NCBI GenBank assembly: GCA_013387265.2
Contig: JABFTP020000021.1
Coordinates: 65,773,009-65,837,008, forward strand
Direction of reading: 5' to 3'
From: Cryptolaemus montrouzieri
Lineage: Eukaryota > Arthropoda > Insecta > Coleoptera > Coccinellidae
Length of the DNA stretch: 64,000 bases
The notes beneath the pieces were generated by a model. That model searched no databases, was not told the origin of the DNA, and worked only from the letters and a program-made list of their open reading frames with translations. Shown here in pieces: positions 45,207 to 57,815 of the stretch (the stretch's first letter is position 1; each line of letters starts with the position of its first letter). The position numbers were made by a program, and so were the translations under genes.

Positions 45207-47554
45207 GATAATAATAATAATAATAACCAACAGAAACAGAGAAGTACCTGACGCAAAGTGCTTGACCGATTATTGGTCATCACTATGGTCGAACCCTAAA
45301 GAACACAATAAAGATGCGGAATAGATCACGAATGAAAAACAACGCCTCGATATCAAACATATGACCTTCGAAGGAATAACGGAGGAAGAAATCACAACAG
45401 TAGTTAGAGCGACCAACAATTGGAAGGCCACAGGTATGGATAATATCCACAACTTCTGGTACAAGAAGTTTGATAAGCTCCATGGAGCCCTAGCGAAACT
45501 GCTCACGTATGTTCTTCAACATCCAAAAAAAACACCCATTTTCCTAACACAAGGCTTAACATATATGCTACCTTAGAGCGATAGAACACAGGATCCGTCT
45601 CAATATAGGCCTGCCAACACTCTACAAAATACTCACCTTATGCATATCCAATCGAATATACCAACACCTTGACGACAACAATATATTAGCAGAGGAGCAG
45701 AAAGGATGCAGAAAGAAACACCACGGGTGCAAGGAACAACTCATCATCGATTCTGTGATAATGAAACAGGCACACGTAGGGCATCGGAATGTTCATTCAG
45801 CTTTTCTCGATTATCTGAAGGCATTAGATAGTACCGCCCATTCTTGGCTTGTTGAAGTATTACAGATATACTAAATTCACCCAGCCCTAGTAGAATTCTT
45901 GAAGACAACAATGACACACTGGCGCACGTCTCTGCAGGTCAACATGAACAATAAATCAATTAAAACCGACGAGATACCCATACGTCGTGGAATTTTTCAA
46001 GGAGACTCTTTAAGTCCACTATGGTTCTGTTTAGCTATGAACCCATTGTACTCAACGCTCAATAGAACAGGATACGGATTTAGGATAAAAACAGATAGGA
46101 ATTATCATACAGTCTCCCACCTGCTGTACATGGATGACATCAAATTATATGCTTCGAACAAGAAGAATTTGGATGATTTCGCTGAAAACTGTCAGTGAGT
46201 TCTCGGCAGATGTTCATATGAAATTCGGGATTAAAAAATGTAAGACCCTGAACATTCAAAGAGGAAAGTCATAGATGGTGAAACACAACTTCCAAACGGT
46301 GATATTATACAGTGCATGAGGGATGGCGAAACATACAAATATCTTGGATACCAACAAGCCAGATTGCTAAACCAAAAACAATCAAAGGGAAGATTCGTTC
46401 AGAATACAGTCAGCGTCTGAAGACTGTGCTGAAATCAATGTTGAACTCGGGGAATCTAGTCAAGGCAATTAACACCTACGCCATTCCAGTGTTGCTTTAC
46501 TCATTTGGAATAATCAGATGGACTAAGACAGAACTGGATGATTTTCAAAGGCAGACCCGAACGATGCTGACAAAGTACAACAATCATCATCCAAAATCGT
46601 CTGTGATACGAACAACTTTGAAGCGGAAAGAAAGAGGACGCGGATTAATAGATGTTGTCAATTTACATACCGAACAGATTAAAAATCTCAGAGAATTATT
46701 CTCTGTAAGAGCTCTCACTTCTGACCTCCATAGAGTGGTATCGTTGGCTGATAAGGGATATACACCTCTGAATCTTGCTACCAGAGATGACCTGCTGAAT
46801 CTACCGTTCCTATCAGATACTGAAAAACAAGAGCAATGGTCAAGGAAGTAATTGTATGGACGACATAACCATGAGATGAATCAACCACACATCGACAAAG
46901 ACGCCTCTAACAAATGGTTGATGAAAAGAGAATTATTCGCGGAAACTAAAACTACAAAAAAAATTTTTGAAGGACGGAACATTAGAAACAGATAAATGCA
47001 GAAAATGCCATATAAGATCGGAGACTATACAGCATATTACGTCCGGATGTGAACAACCGGCCAATACGGAGTATCTTCACAGGCATAATCAAGTGTGCAA
47101 CATTATCCATCAGAAACTTGCACACAAGTACGGACTTCTGAATACCTTCCAGCCATATTACAAGTATCTACCAGCGCCTGTATTGGAAAATGACTAAATC
47201 AGATTATACTACGATAGGCCTGTTATCGCCATACCGAATAATAACAACGTGCTGAACAATTTCCAGGAGAAAAAGTCCAAATACACAGACCTTGCTATTG
47301 AGATCAAGCAGATGTGGCACCTCGAGAAAATAGATATTGTTTAAGAAATTAGAATTGCATAAGAATACCTATATAGAAATGCAAAAAGCTGTAATTCTTG
47401 ATACATGTAGGATAGTTAGGAAATTTATGTCAAGTATATTGTAATCGAGCCTATTCCTTTGATTGCTGAATCTGGGAGAGGTAAATTATACCCAGCTAAC
47501 AGCTGAGATAGTGCATAAATCCACGATAATAATAATAATATAATAATAATAATA
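45207..47554 (+). mobile_element. Dong/R4-like LINE flanked by TAA repeats
   Basis: A TAA-repeat tract (45207-45226) sits just before the 5' end and another (47526-47554) after the 3' end, as in Dong-type elements, which insert into TAA repeats. Protein in order, over several frames: ITEEEITTVVRATNNWKATG and GLTYMLP (45376-45576); NILAEEQKGCRKK and AFLDYLKALDSTAHSWLVEV (first catalytic Asp, about 45815); IPIRRGIFQGDSLSPLWFCL and HLLYMDDIKLYASNKK (catalytic YMDD, about 46126); GETYKYLGYQQARLLNQ; NTYAIPVLLYSFGIIRWTKT; GRGLIDVVNLHTEQIKNLRE; zinc knuckle CRKCHIRSETIQHITSGC (46996-47050) and EYLHRHNQVCNIIHQKL. The restriction-like endonuclease core (PD...D) is deleted: LYYDRPVIAIPNN joins straight across. 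C-terminal KNTYIEMQKAVILDTCRIV follows. N-terminus missing; many frameshifts. Confidence 0.88.
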
Positions 47555-47592
47555 TTTCATAGTATAGAGTGGATGAGTATTATATGGTAGTA

Positions 47593-49139
47593 TACACGGT
47601 GTTCAAAGAGTCTCGACACGGAGGAAAATCTCGGAAAGTATCCAGCACACAGAAATTTTTAGGGACTAAACTTATGGTACTTTTATTGGCTATCATTTGT
47701 GACCTTTGATTCAGCCTTGATTTTGACCTATAAGGTTAATTTTAGGTCAAGTCGGTTTTTCAAAAGGCACCTCGTATTTTTGTCATCGGAAATGAAAAGA
47801 ACGGGAAATTTTACATCCACAAATGACCTGATTCTACATCCTCATAACCTCGGGGTCAAGAACAAGGTCATATATTACACTGTCCCGAAGTAGCTGAATG
47901 ATTCAGTAAGTAAGAGTTGAACAGAAAATGGCAAAACTTATAATACCTTTCCCTGTCTTTGACCTTGACCTTCAAAATTAATTCAAGGTTAAGTTTTTTT
48001 TCAAATTGAAACACCTATTTTGAACACCACAAATGGAAAGAGCGGGGAAAATCTACATATGACCTCGCCATGCACCTTCAAAACTTTGAACCCAAGGGCG
48101 GGGAGAAACAATAAACTGTACCCACAAACCTAAATAATTCGGAAATTGAAAGGCGGGCAGAAACATGGTTTACATGAAACTGATAGAATATTTCCATCAT
48201 TATTGGATTTGCTCTGGAAAAATAGAAGGAATGCGACAATTGAGATAAAAAAGACCGATATCAAAGTCAATGCTTGGGCACGTAATAACAATAATGCGAT
48301 TGTTGGACCATTTTATAAAAATCAATCTAACCGCTGCAACATATGAAAGAATGTCAAAAGAAGATCTTATCCCAGACATTCCGCAGATTGTAGGCAACGT
48401 ATTTGAATAAACCTAGTTCAAACATGACGAAGCTCCTCCACATTACGGAGAGATGATTAAGCGTAATGAAATGACGTGTTTCCTGCAAGATATATGAAGT
48501 GGGTCCATCGGATGGCACGATTCCACATGCAATAGATCCTTTTTGCCACCGCCGTGCACATTGACGAAATATTGATTGTTAACAGCTCAAACATTTATTT
48601 TCTACCTAACCTAACCTGCTCGGTTGTTTCCCAACTTGCTTTCACTGGCTGAGTCATTTCTATCCTGCTATAACCGCCTGGGTTCTTACCCAACATTGTC
48701 ATCTGATGGTGGTTCCATAAAAAAAGGATCGAGTTCAAAATTACCTTATGGGTTACAGTCGAGATTGAATCCAAGGTATCCAAGGGATAATAGCCAAGGG
48801 AAAATAATTTAGAGTTTTGTCTCAAGCGGTTTTGTACTTCCATTTCTACTAATTACTCAGCTATTCCGAGACAGTATATCATTTGATCTTGTCCTTGACC
48901 CCAAGGTTATGATGGTGCAAGGTAAGGTTATATGCGAGTGTCAAATTTTATGCTTTTACCATTTCCAGTGTAAAGAGTGGCTTGACCTTGAAATAACCTC
49001 GAAGAGCAAAGTCGAGGTTAAATCCAATTCACGATGTCATAGCCAGAGAAGTTTACTTTAGTTTAGTCCAAAAAATTTGATGTCTGACGGTTATTTTTCG
49101 AATTTTTCTTCCGTTCAGTCAGTTTTGGAACATCCGGTA
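47593..49139 (+). mobile_element. Mariner-like element with long (about 150-bp) inverted ends
   Basis: The left end TACACGGTGTTCAAAGAGTC and the reversed right end TACCGGATGTTCCAAAACTG are similar and stay alignable inward: GGAGGAAAATCTCGG / GGAAGAAAAATTCGA, GGGACTAAACTTA / TGGACTAAACTAA, TTGGCTATCATT / CTGGCTATGACA, GACCTTTGATTCAGCCTTGA / TGAATTGGATTTAACCTCGA. TA at 47591-47592 and 49140-49141. Length of about 1.55 kb. The related solo end at 44.4-44.7 kb shows the family is repeated. Confidence 0.82.
48146..48570 (+). pseudogene. Mariner-like transposase relic inside the long-TIR element
   Basis: The frame has IKVNAWARNNNNAIVGPFY, matching the INVWAG...IGPFF region of DUF4817-type proteins. 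Further, in other frames: YERMSKEDLIPDIPQIVGNV (L..LP.I...V) and FKHDEAPPHYGEMIKR, the second catalytic segment with its Asp. After that SGSIGWHDST vaguely continues the RWIGRRG region. N-terminal and C-terminal parts are not recognisable. Confidence 0.62.
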
Positions 49140-49144
49140 TAATA

Positions 49145-49985
49145 AGAAAGTTTCACTATGGTTCTCAATTTTATCGCTAATAAGACCACCACAATACGCA
49201 GAATATTATACAGGTGCCCTGCGGTTATTAGCTAATTAAACAGATACTCACTGTATCAAGCACGATGTCATGCGTACTGAAAGTCAAAACATTGACTGCA
49301 ATGGTCGATCAACAATGTTTCGGATAACTTGAACCATAGCCGAACTAACTGAATATGGCTATATTCAGAGAGAGCTATGGCTTATCATATCTTCTCTCAT
49401 TTGTTCTTTGTTTTTTGATTTGCCAAAAATTTTTGCGAACAATATAGCTGATTTTCTGCAGTCTCAATATAAATCCTACTACAATCGGATGAATAGTTTG
49501 TATAATAATACAAACTCGAAAAGGATTGAATCAAAAGTTTCAAACCATCAGTTAAGATAATTATTAATCCATTTCAAAGACATATCTTTGAGATCATGAT
49601 AACTTGAAAAATTGCTCAAAAGTAATCTTTTCGACGAGGATTACATTAACAAAACAATTTGGCATGACCGAAAATATTTATTGTTAATAGTTTCGGTGAA
49701 ATTTCAGCCATAAATTCAGCAAGAAAAAACGTCAGTGTGGTCCTGGTCTTATAAATAACTGACATTTTCGAAACCACCAATAGCAATACTTCCCCGATGA
49801 TATGATTCCTAAAAAAGACTGATTCCTTCATCTTATGTCGTCACGTTTTGGTGTCGATCTTTCTGAAATTATACATGCTAATGCATTTCAAATCGTCAGG
49901 TTTATATCTTAAGAGGCAGAATTCAACATATTCGTTAAGATAAAACTAAATATTCTAGGTGTTTCGAACTTTATGCTGACAAACT
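49145..49985. other. No recognisable gene
   Basis: AT-rich with chance frames only (61 codons minus at 49831-49646). Confidence 0.45.
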
Positions 49986-49987
49986 AG

Positions 49988-50270
49988 ATAAAACTATATT
50001 CACTGAGTTTTTATTAGAATTAAGAGTCTATCATGTATAATTCTTTTGTACGTGTGTATGTCACTGAACTCTTTAACGGCTGGACCGATTTTGATGAAAA
50101 TTTGATTGAGTGTATCCTTTGGATGGTTTAGATTCATAGATGAGCCATGTTAGTGACACTGGGATAGGGTTCCAATACATTTATTTTTTGACTCAAATTT
50201 ATTTCCTTAGATGTTTCACATATGACAACATTTAATCACAAAATTTCAGCCCTCAATATGTTTGAGACCA
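49988..50270 (+). repeat. Helitron-like 5' region (tentative)
   Basis: The stretch ACGTGTGTATGTCACTGAAC, then TTTAACGGCTGGACCGATTT and TGATGAAAATTTG is a phrase I associate with the 5' part of many insect Helitron copies. No CTRR 3' end with its hairpin could be identified. A hairpin CAGTAGTG/CACTACTG lies at 50479-50515 but lacks the expected context. Alternative: another widespread repeat carrying the same phrase. Confidence 0.4.
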
Positions 50271-50519
50271 TAATATCATGTTTTCACGTCTTAAATTTTG
50301 TTTTCTATGTTTCGATGTTCTATGCAGGACATTTGCGTGCATAATGCGTGCAAAACATCTATTGAAAAAACGTTTTGAAAAAGAAAACCATTTGCTGATC
50401 CCACAAGAAGTCAACGTTCGGGTAGGAAAACGTTTCCTAGGTCCGCTAATAATTGTATTCACGAAATTACGAGTAATTCAGTAGTGGCTCCTTGTGAGGA
50501 GTTGCTACACTACTGGTTG

Positions 50520-53500
50520 TAAAAGTTAGAAGGAATACAGAAACTAAAGACTAATTTAACTTTAACATAATACCATAGTCCTCTCGTTGAATTGTAATCC
50601 ATTTTACAGAGTAATACTACTAACAGTAATACTAGTACCCAAGGGATGACCCAAACAAAAGTTGGCAATCGGATCCATTACTAAAATTCGTGGTAAACAA
50701 TACAGGCAAAAATTTAATATAAACATTTGTTCAAAAGGTGAATGTATCGGTGGAATAAAAAAAGGTACTTAGATATTTTGTTTTTCCTGTCCACTGTTAA
50801 GAGGGGATTTAAATTGAAGAAGCAGTGGTGTCACTGACTTAGCACAGTAAAGTGAAGAAGCCAGTGGCATGGAAACTAGAATAAGCATTTAACTAATGAA
50901 ATGAAGTTTACTTTGTTATATAGAACTAATATTCAAGAACAATTGAGCAATGCATATTGGCAGAGCATTGTTAATTATAACGACAAGGATAGTAAAAACA
51001 GGTTCGTATTCCCAAAACATATAAATACTACAGTATTTTATAAAACATTTGAGCTCCCACTTAGGTATACGATAAAATAAAAGAATCTGATGATACTGGA
51101 ATATTTCAGTGCCGATTCAACTACGTAGCAGAACCTGACATTATAGTCAAAGATCATCCATAAAGAAACGGCCTCTTTTTCCAGAAAAACTTCTAAGGAA
51201 ATTGAAACAAACATTTTTGGGGTTTTCCGGAAACTTTTTCAGCTAAAATTGATGATTTCCTGAAATATATAGCGGAAGGAACAACTGACGATTCTTCAAA
51301 ATTGCAAACAGTAATCGTATTCTTCTTTATTGTTTGAATCGAAGTTTAAATAGAGGATGACCATCCAAAGCAGCGACATTTGAGTTATTTGAATTGAAAA
51401 AATTTGATTTTACATTTTAATGACAAAATGTGCTATCTGCAGCATTGCCGCACTTCAAGATCACGGGCTGCCACTGAAGCAATTGTATTCAGTTCATTAA
51501 CAGAACTACTCGATTAATTATCATTTCTTCGAAGTCATATTCATTCTACTCAATTAGTCTATAAAAAGAAATAGTTGACAAAAACAGACAAAATGAGAGG
51601 AATAATTTAGAGATGATAATTCGTTCTTTTATCTCTCTGTAACTAATACGTAGTGACAAATATGCTAAAATGCTTGAATTCTGAGCAAAGATAAGTTGAA
51701 GTTTCCTTAGGCAACATGTACTCCACTTGTTGTCGACGTTTTCAATCTTCCACTTTTCTGCTTGAATTATCTGAGTGGTTTGATCCAAAAACAAAATAGC
51801 TTGGTCCTCTTGATTTTTACTTCAGGAAAGTTCTTCGAAAACAATTTTTCGAATTGAATTCAGAGTTCATTCGCAAGTAGGTACCAAATTACATTGTAAC
51901 CGAATATTTCCCACATATTATATTAACATTGAAAATTTCTTGGAATACGCTGTAGAAAAAACAAGATAAAAATATTTTCTGTACTCAACCTTAGTGCCCT
52001 ATGAAGATCCTTATGTTAAGGAATGAAGAGTATGAGGGGATGATTTTTCTCACCGAATTTACATCACAAACGGTTTTTTCGAAAGAAAAGTTTACGCGAC
52101 CAACTTTTTCTCGGATGAAACACTCTGTATCTCAAGAACTTCATCGCAGACCCCACTATGCCTCATTGAAGAATTCAGAAAGATAGGGTCCTTAGGATAA
52201 AAATAGAAAATATTGAGGTTCAAAGCTGAGGAATGATCAATGACAATATATTTAAAAAAAGTGAAAAGAAATTTTTTTACTAGACCAAAAATTTCTAGCT
52301 ATATATAAAATTGACTTATCAAAGCATTTCTTCCAACAACTAAAGTAGAATTAATTATGGATTTTTTCCATAGTTCTCGGACTGTATTAACAAAAGTATA
52401 AAAATCGAATAATTTATTGGGCAATTAGCTGGTACCCGATGTAATGCTAATTGAAAAGAAATAATGTTGGTAGAACTACCTTATTAAGTTATGAATGAAA
52501 GAAAGAATAATATTCATTTTCTTGACATTAATGAATTCATCATCATCGAAAATGAATGATATATAAAGAACACATATCCATGTTATTTATTTTACTTTTG
52601 TTGACTTATTATTTAAGTACACTAAGGTAGAGAATATTTTTGATTTTGGATTCTTGCCATCTGTCGCAACAAAACTATCGTTCATGTTGAATGACAATAT
52701 TGTAAATCGATGACTGTTCACTGAAAAAGGGAGCGGAGTGAAACACAATGGATTTCCTTGTGTGTCTTACTCATTTGAGTATTGTTTTGATCATGCCACT
52801 ACTTTAATGTTCTTTCAAATACAAATTACATGTTCAAATGTGCGCCATCTATTGAAAGTTAATTGAGCTATGCATTCAACCTTCGCCCAAGTACATGTAT
52901 TAAAATATCAATCGGATGAATGGTATGGTAGCACATCAAATATGGAAAAACAAACTAACATTGATTTTCATATATTTCATTGACATCTTCTTATTGTTTG
53001 AAATTCGTACAACGCTTACTTAATACGAAACTACAAATTATGCATCAGAGTAGTACCTACCTCTTCAACAAAAGATTGAATGGGAGTTTATTATGTTCGA
53101 AATTTTACAGTATAATAAATGTGTACCAATTTGTTGTAAAATCAGAAGTGGTACCGTTAATCTGATCTGTTCTTTGGAAATCGTGGAACTTGTTCGCAAT
53201 TGCATTCTCAAATTGATACAGAAATAATCCGAGATTCTTGAGGGCCCTTTACCAACTTTGTATATTACAATGAACAAATTATAGTATTAAACTCTAAGAA
53301 GAAGAATAATAATTTAATCGTACAATAATCTGAAAGCTGATATAAATTTGTGTGTGAATATACTTCTTCTATAGCATCCAAATACACTCATGCTGAACAT
53401 TCTCAATCAATTAGTCCTTTCGAATGTATCCACAGAGAGAAAAAATATGGATTTACCCTAATAATTACATAGTCTTCCAGTTTTAAGGAGAACGCTCTAT

Positions 53501-53710
53501 CAAGTTGATTTTGATTTTTCTTTTCACCTTCTGATAAAAATTTATTTGTTCTTTTGATGACATATATCAGAAATATTACATCGCCGACATGTTTCATAGC
53601 AACATATAACGGACTATTCTATTCTACTCTGTATGTTCTCAGATTTTATTCTAAATGTGATTTCAGTGAAAAATTGCTATTTCTTATTCAGTCAAAAAAA
53701 ACCTGTGCAT
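50520..53710. other. No recognisable gene
   Basis: Long AT-rich stretch; frames up to 82 codons (51794-51546 minus) with no family resemblance. AAACACTCTGTATCTC near 52118 is a weak mariner-like end without partner. Confidence 0.45.
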
Positions 53711-53713
53711 TGT

Positions 53714-54434
53714 TTTAATATCAGGAACGGATAATATCGGAAGAACCAACAATAATACAGCCGAGAGCAATTAATACTAAAATGAGAATAATGTATTCAC
53801 AATATAGCAGACGATTATCAAGATTTCATGACGACAATAGCTAAGTCTGAAGCGAATTTCTGATGAACATTCCGTACTATTTCTGATGGAATATCTTATA
53901 TATCCGTTCTCATGCGGCACTTCACATCTTCAATATTTTTTGGTACATTCAAGAAGTTTTAATTTCAAATAACTTTACAGAAAGACGTTCAGGGGGGTCA
54001 CATCAGGTGACCTAGCGGCCATTCAATTGATTCCCGTTTACCAAGTCATTTTTCTATATGTATCAAATCGAATATTTAATATCAAGAACGGATAATATCA
54101 AAAGAACCAACAATAATACAGCCGAGAGCAATTAATACTAAAATGAGAATAATGTATTCACAATATAGCAGACGATTATCAAGATCTCATGACGACAATA
54201 GCTAAGTCTGAAGCGAATTTTTGATGAACATTCCGTACTATTTCTGATGGAATATCTTATATACCCGTTCTCATGCGGCACTTCACATCTTCAATATTTT
54301 TTGGTACATTCAAGAAGTTTTAATTTCAAATAACTTTACAGAAAGACGTTCAGGGGGTCACATCAGGTGACCTAGCAGGCCATTTAATTGATTCCCATTT
54401 GCCAAGTCATTTTTCTATATGTATCAAATCGAAA
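53714..54434 (-). repeat. Tandem duplication (361-bp unit) of a mariner-like transposase tail
   Basis: Units 53714-54074 and 54075-54434 are nearly identical, one base shorter in the second. On the minus strand each unit holds a worn C-terminus of a DUF4817/SETMAR-type transposase: WPxGSPDVTPL at about 54020 (third catalytic Asp), then FLNVPKNIEDVKCRMRTDI and SEIVRNVHQKFASDLAIVVM in a second frame. High identity between units implies a recent tandem duplication of an already decayed fragment. Confidence 0.88.
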
Positions 54435-54435
54435 T

Positions 54436-55265
54436 GTTCCTCAAATTTTTTTGGGTAAATGTCTTATTCAAACCAAATTTCTCGACTAGACATATCGAAC
54501 TGATATTGATCAGAAGTTACTAAAGTTGGCTAAAGTTCAAACCGCAATGAAATAAAATGGATTTTACTCGTAAGAATTTTTCAAAGAAAAATATTCCCAT
54601 CATTTTGTCCTTTGAGATGCTGGTCCATACAATTCTTTAGGTGATTGAATATTCTAGAATCCATTGTCGATTTCTTTCTCATATTATCTATTCATAATAT
54701 CGAAACCATATCTATGTTTCATTTTCTGACAGAACATGTAACATAGTAATATTTGTACTGGTATCAAATTTAGGAAAAGCATGACCATTGAACGATCGCC
54801 ATTTTGAAACAGTACGACTGAGTCACACAAAAATCTAGGGAAGTAGACATTTTTAATGATGTATTACACCTCATATTTTTCCACACTGTATTTTTAGCTA
54901 ATAATTTTATTCTAAAAATTCTCAATATGCTGCAAAAAACTTTACCTCTTGAAAGTTTTGAGTCTCGTTTAAACACCACAATCTTTTAGGCCTCATTTTT
55001 GGAATCGGATATACGAAATATGTATTTACCAAGAACTCGTGACCTCCAAATACCTACTAAACAATGCCTACCAGATCTCCTTCTATGAATATCACGGTTT
55101 AAAATTATGAATAAAGTACAAACATTTAAACAAAATTTTATCATAAGAACAACTGCTTATTACAATACAAGTCAATCTTAGGGATGTACTGCCTACAATT
55201 CTGAAACCATAGTATTTATGTAATATTTTATTTGCTAGATATAAGTTTGCATTGTTAAGACGAAT
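54436..55265. other. No recognisable gene
   Basis: AT-rich; a 69-codon minus frame (54979-54770) shows no resemblance. Confidence 0.45.
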
Positions 55266-55275
55266 TGAATTTTAT

Positions 55276-55450
55276 CTACGATATGTTAACGCCAATATTG
55301 AAAACACCAAAACGAGAAACCGATTGATGATAATGATAAAAATAAATGATGAATAAAATAAAATTAGATTTATACCCATTTACTATATTTGTAACGCGTT
55401 TCGGCGATACTGCGTATTCATTAGACAAATACAAAATAAAAAGTAAACTA
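55276..55450 (-). repeat. Possible Penelope-like terminal segment with hammerhead-like core
   Basis: Reversed, 55385-55430 reads TTGTCTAATGAATACGCAGT, then ATCGCCGAAACGCGTTAC. CTAATGA...CGAAACGCG resembles the CTGATGA...GAAAC core of hammerhead motifs carried by Penelope-like terminal repeats, with one change in the core. No Penelope coding sequence adjoins it. Chance is possible. Confidence 0.35.
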
Positions 55451-55499
55451 AGGTAAAACAATGTATATATGATCTTCACAATCGAATCGAAGTGAATGC

Positions 55500-56925
55500 A
55501 ACAACCTAATGCAAATTTACAAAACCATTATCTAAATCACTCAGCCGTAAACAAATTTGATATTAACAAAACCTACCTATAACTTCAATAAATTATTGAA
55601 GAAAACATGCAAGAAAGTTTGTATTTATTGATTTCGAGGGTTCCTAAAATTAATATCAAGTTTTTAGATGAATGTCAGATTTTGACATTTTGGTTGGAAT
55701 TATGCTTTTTATTGATGATATAATGTTCATTGACTCTGACATCTCTTTCACGTTTATCGTTTTTGATGTGTTTGAATGAATTATTATTGATTCGGAATGA
55801 GTTGAATTTTTTCAGTGAATGTTTCAAGCTATGGCAAACTTTGCCAATTTTTGTTAGGCTATTATATTTGTGTTGATCTTTACATTTTGTTTACACCGAT
55901 TTTCTTGCCTTTCATTTTATTTTTCTGTTAAGTAATTCAGTTATATTATTCGTATTGTAACCGATACTGAGAGCTATTTGTTTGATAAAACAAACTTCTA
56001 CATCAAAATTATCTAAACATAACGGAACATTTAATAATCTGTGGACCTGCTGTGGAAACCATTCATTCAATGTTGAACAGAACGCAACGACGTCTAGCTC
56101 TTAGTAATTGCAATCCAAATATTATAATGAATTACTCGACAAAAAAACGAAAACACAAAGCAATAGGATTGGTATACTCAAAACTGAAGTTCAACACAGA
56201 TATAGTAGCCTCAGATACGCTGGGAAAGTTATCCAACTTGAAACATTTGCTGGAAAAGTATTAATTACACATCTCATCCCGAATCAATAATAATCTATCC
56301 AAACACATCAAAACTACTAAAAGTACAAGGGATAATGGAAAGAAATCTGATGTATACAAACTTAGCTGCGTTAGTTGCATTAAGATGTATATTCGAAGTA
56401 TTTACAGAAAATTCAGCATTTGAGTCAATGAAAACTAAAAACTAATTCTAATTACGCGAACCAATTAATTGAAAATCATAATATCAACCATAATTGTAGA
56501 AACTTACATTCTTCTGATAAAAACTTGATTTATTTTTGGGAATACCTTGATATCAATAGATATAAACATTCCGATATATCAATGAATGAACAGCTAAATT
56601 CCGACAATAATATCTCTCTAATTAATTTGTGTCCCATTGCGTGAATTAGATATGAGTTGTGTAAATTAGCCTAAGATATTCAATTTTAATACGATTACAA
56701 CGAGTTACAAGTATAGAAAATATGTTTAATCAAATTTTCCTTAATTTATTATTTCAAATGGATTTGCATAAAGTAACGGCACTCGTGTTCAATTCATGAG
56801 AACAAAATTTCTATCTCCGATTATCCAATTTGTTTCATTATCCAAGGATAATGCCAAGAAGAGTCATTATCAAATTGACAATTTTGAAAAATAATGATGC
56901 ATAAAAATGAATAAAAGTACATAAA
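55500..56925. other. No recognisable gene
   Basis: Frames at 56052-56290 (70 and 60 codons, overlapping, plus strand) have no resemblance I know. No transposon ends seen. Confidence 0.45.
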
Positions 56926-57815
56926 AGTTTGTAACGAAGATAAAGTAAAATATATTTTATACTTCCCACTATTTTATTTTCACAAACAGAACCGGTTTCG
57001 ACCGTCAGATCATTTTTAATATCGGTACCGATATTTAGATGATATTTTGGTAGGTTTCCAGGGATCAAACAGGAAAAATGATAAATTTCAGCAATCTCTG
57101 ACACTCGTACCAGCATGAAGTTTACAGCAGAAATAGAAATTAATAACTCAATGAAGTTTTCAGACATGAGAATAACAAAATCGACTAAAAATTTCATTTA
57201 TAACATCTGCAGAAAAAAACCTTCACAGACTCAACTATTCTCAATGACTTTAATCACAAACTTGCTGTTTATAACGCAATGATCCGTAGGGCCTATTATA
57301 TTCTACTGTCACTAGCAGACTTCAAAATTGAAATAAATACTATCAGAAAAATTGCCTTGAATAAGAAAATTCCCTCGCTTTTTATGAACAAAATTATCCA
57401 ACGTAAAGAAAAACATCAAATAACATAATTATTATAAAAAATACTTCCTTGAAAAAATACGCTAGTTTCAACTTCGCTGGTCCTCTCTTCAATAACTTGG
57501 GCAGCTATTTTTCTAAATTCAACATTACCACATTTTTCTCAAGTGGTCTGAGCCAATTATTATTCAATGCTAAACAGAAAACAGACGAAATCAGGAGTTT
57601 ATAAAATTGCTTACAATGATAGTACGGTAGCTTAGCTTCGGCAGATAGGTAGGAATTTTGAAACCATATTCAAAAAACATTTATCCAATTCTCCAATAAG
57701 TAAACATATTGAATAACATTTGATAATATCAATATTCTTCATAATTGCGACAAAGGAAATAAAATGAATCTGTTTGGAATAAACTTTGTAAAAACAAAAG
57801 TGAAATCACCCTTAA

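Noticed and set aside
50479..50515. Helitron 3' hairpin
   Set aside because: The stem is followed by no CTRR terminus, and distance from the proposed 5' phrase is not informative.
56838..57197. 119-codon minus frame
   Set aside because: It is opposite the Penelope RT coding sequence and the inverted Penelope end; a shadow frame.
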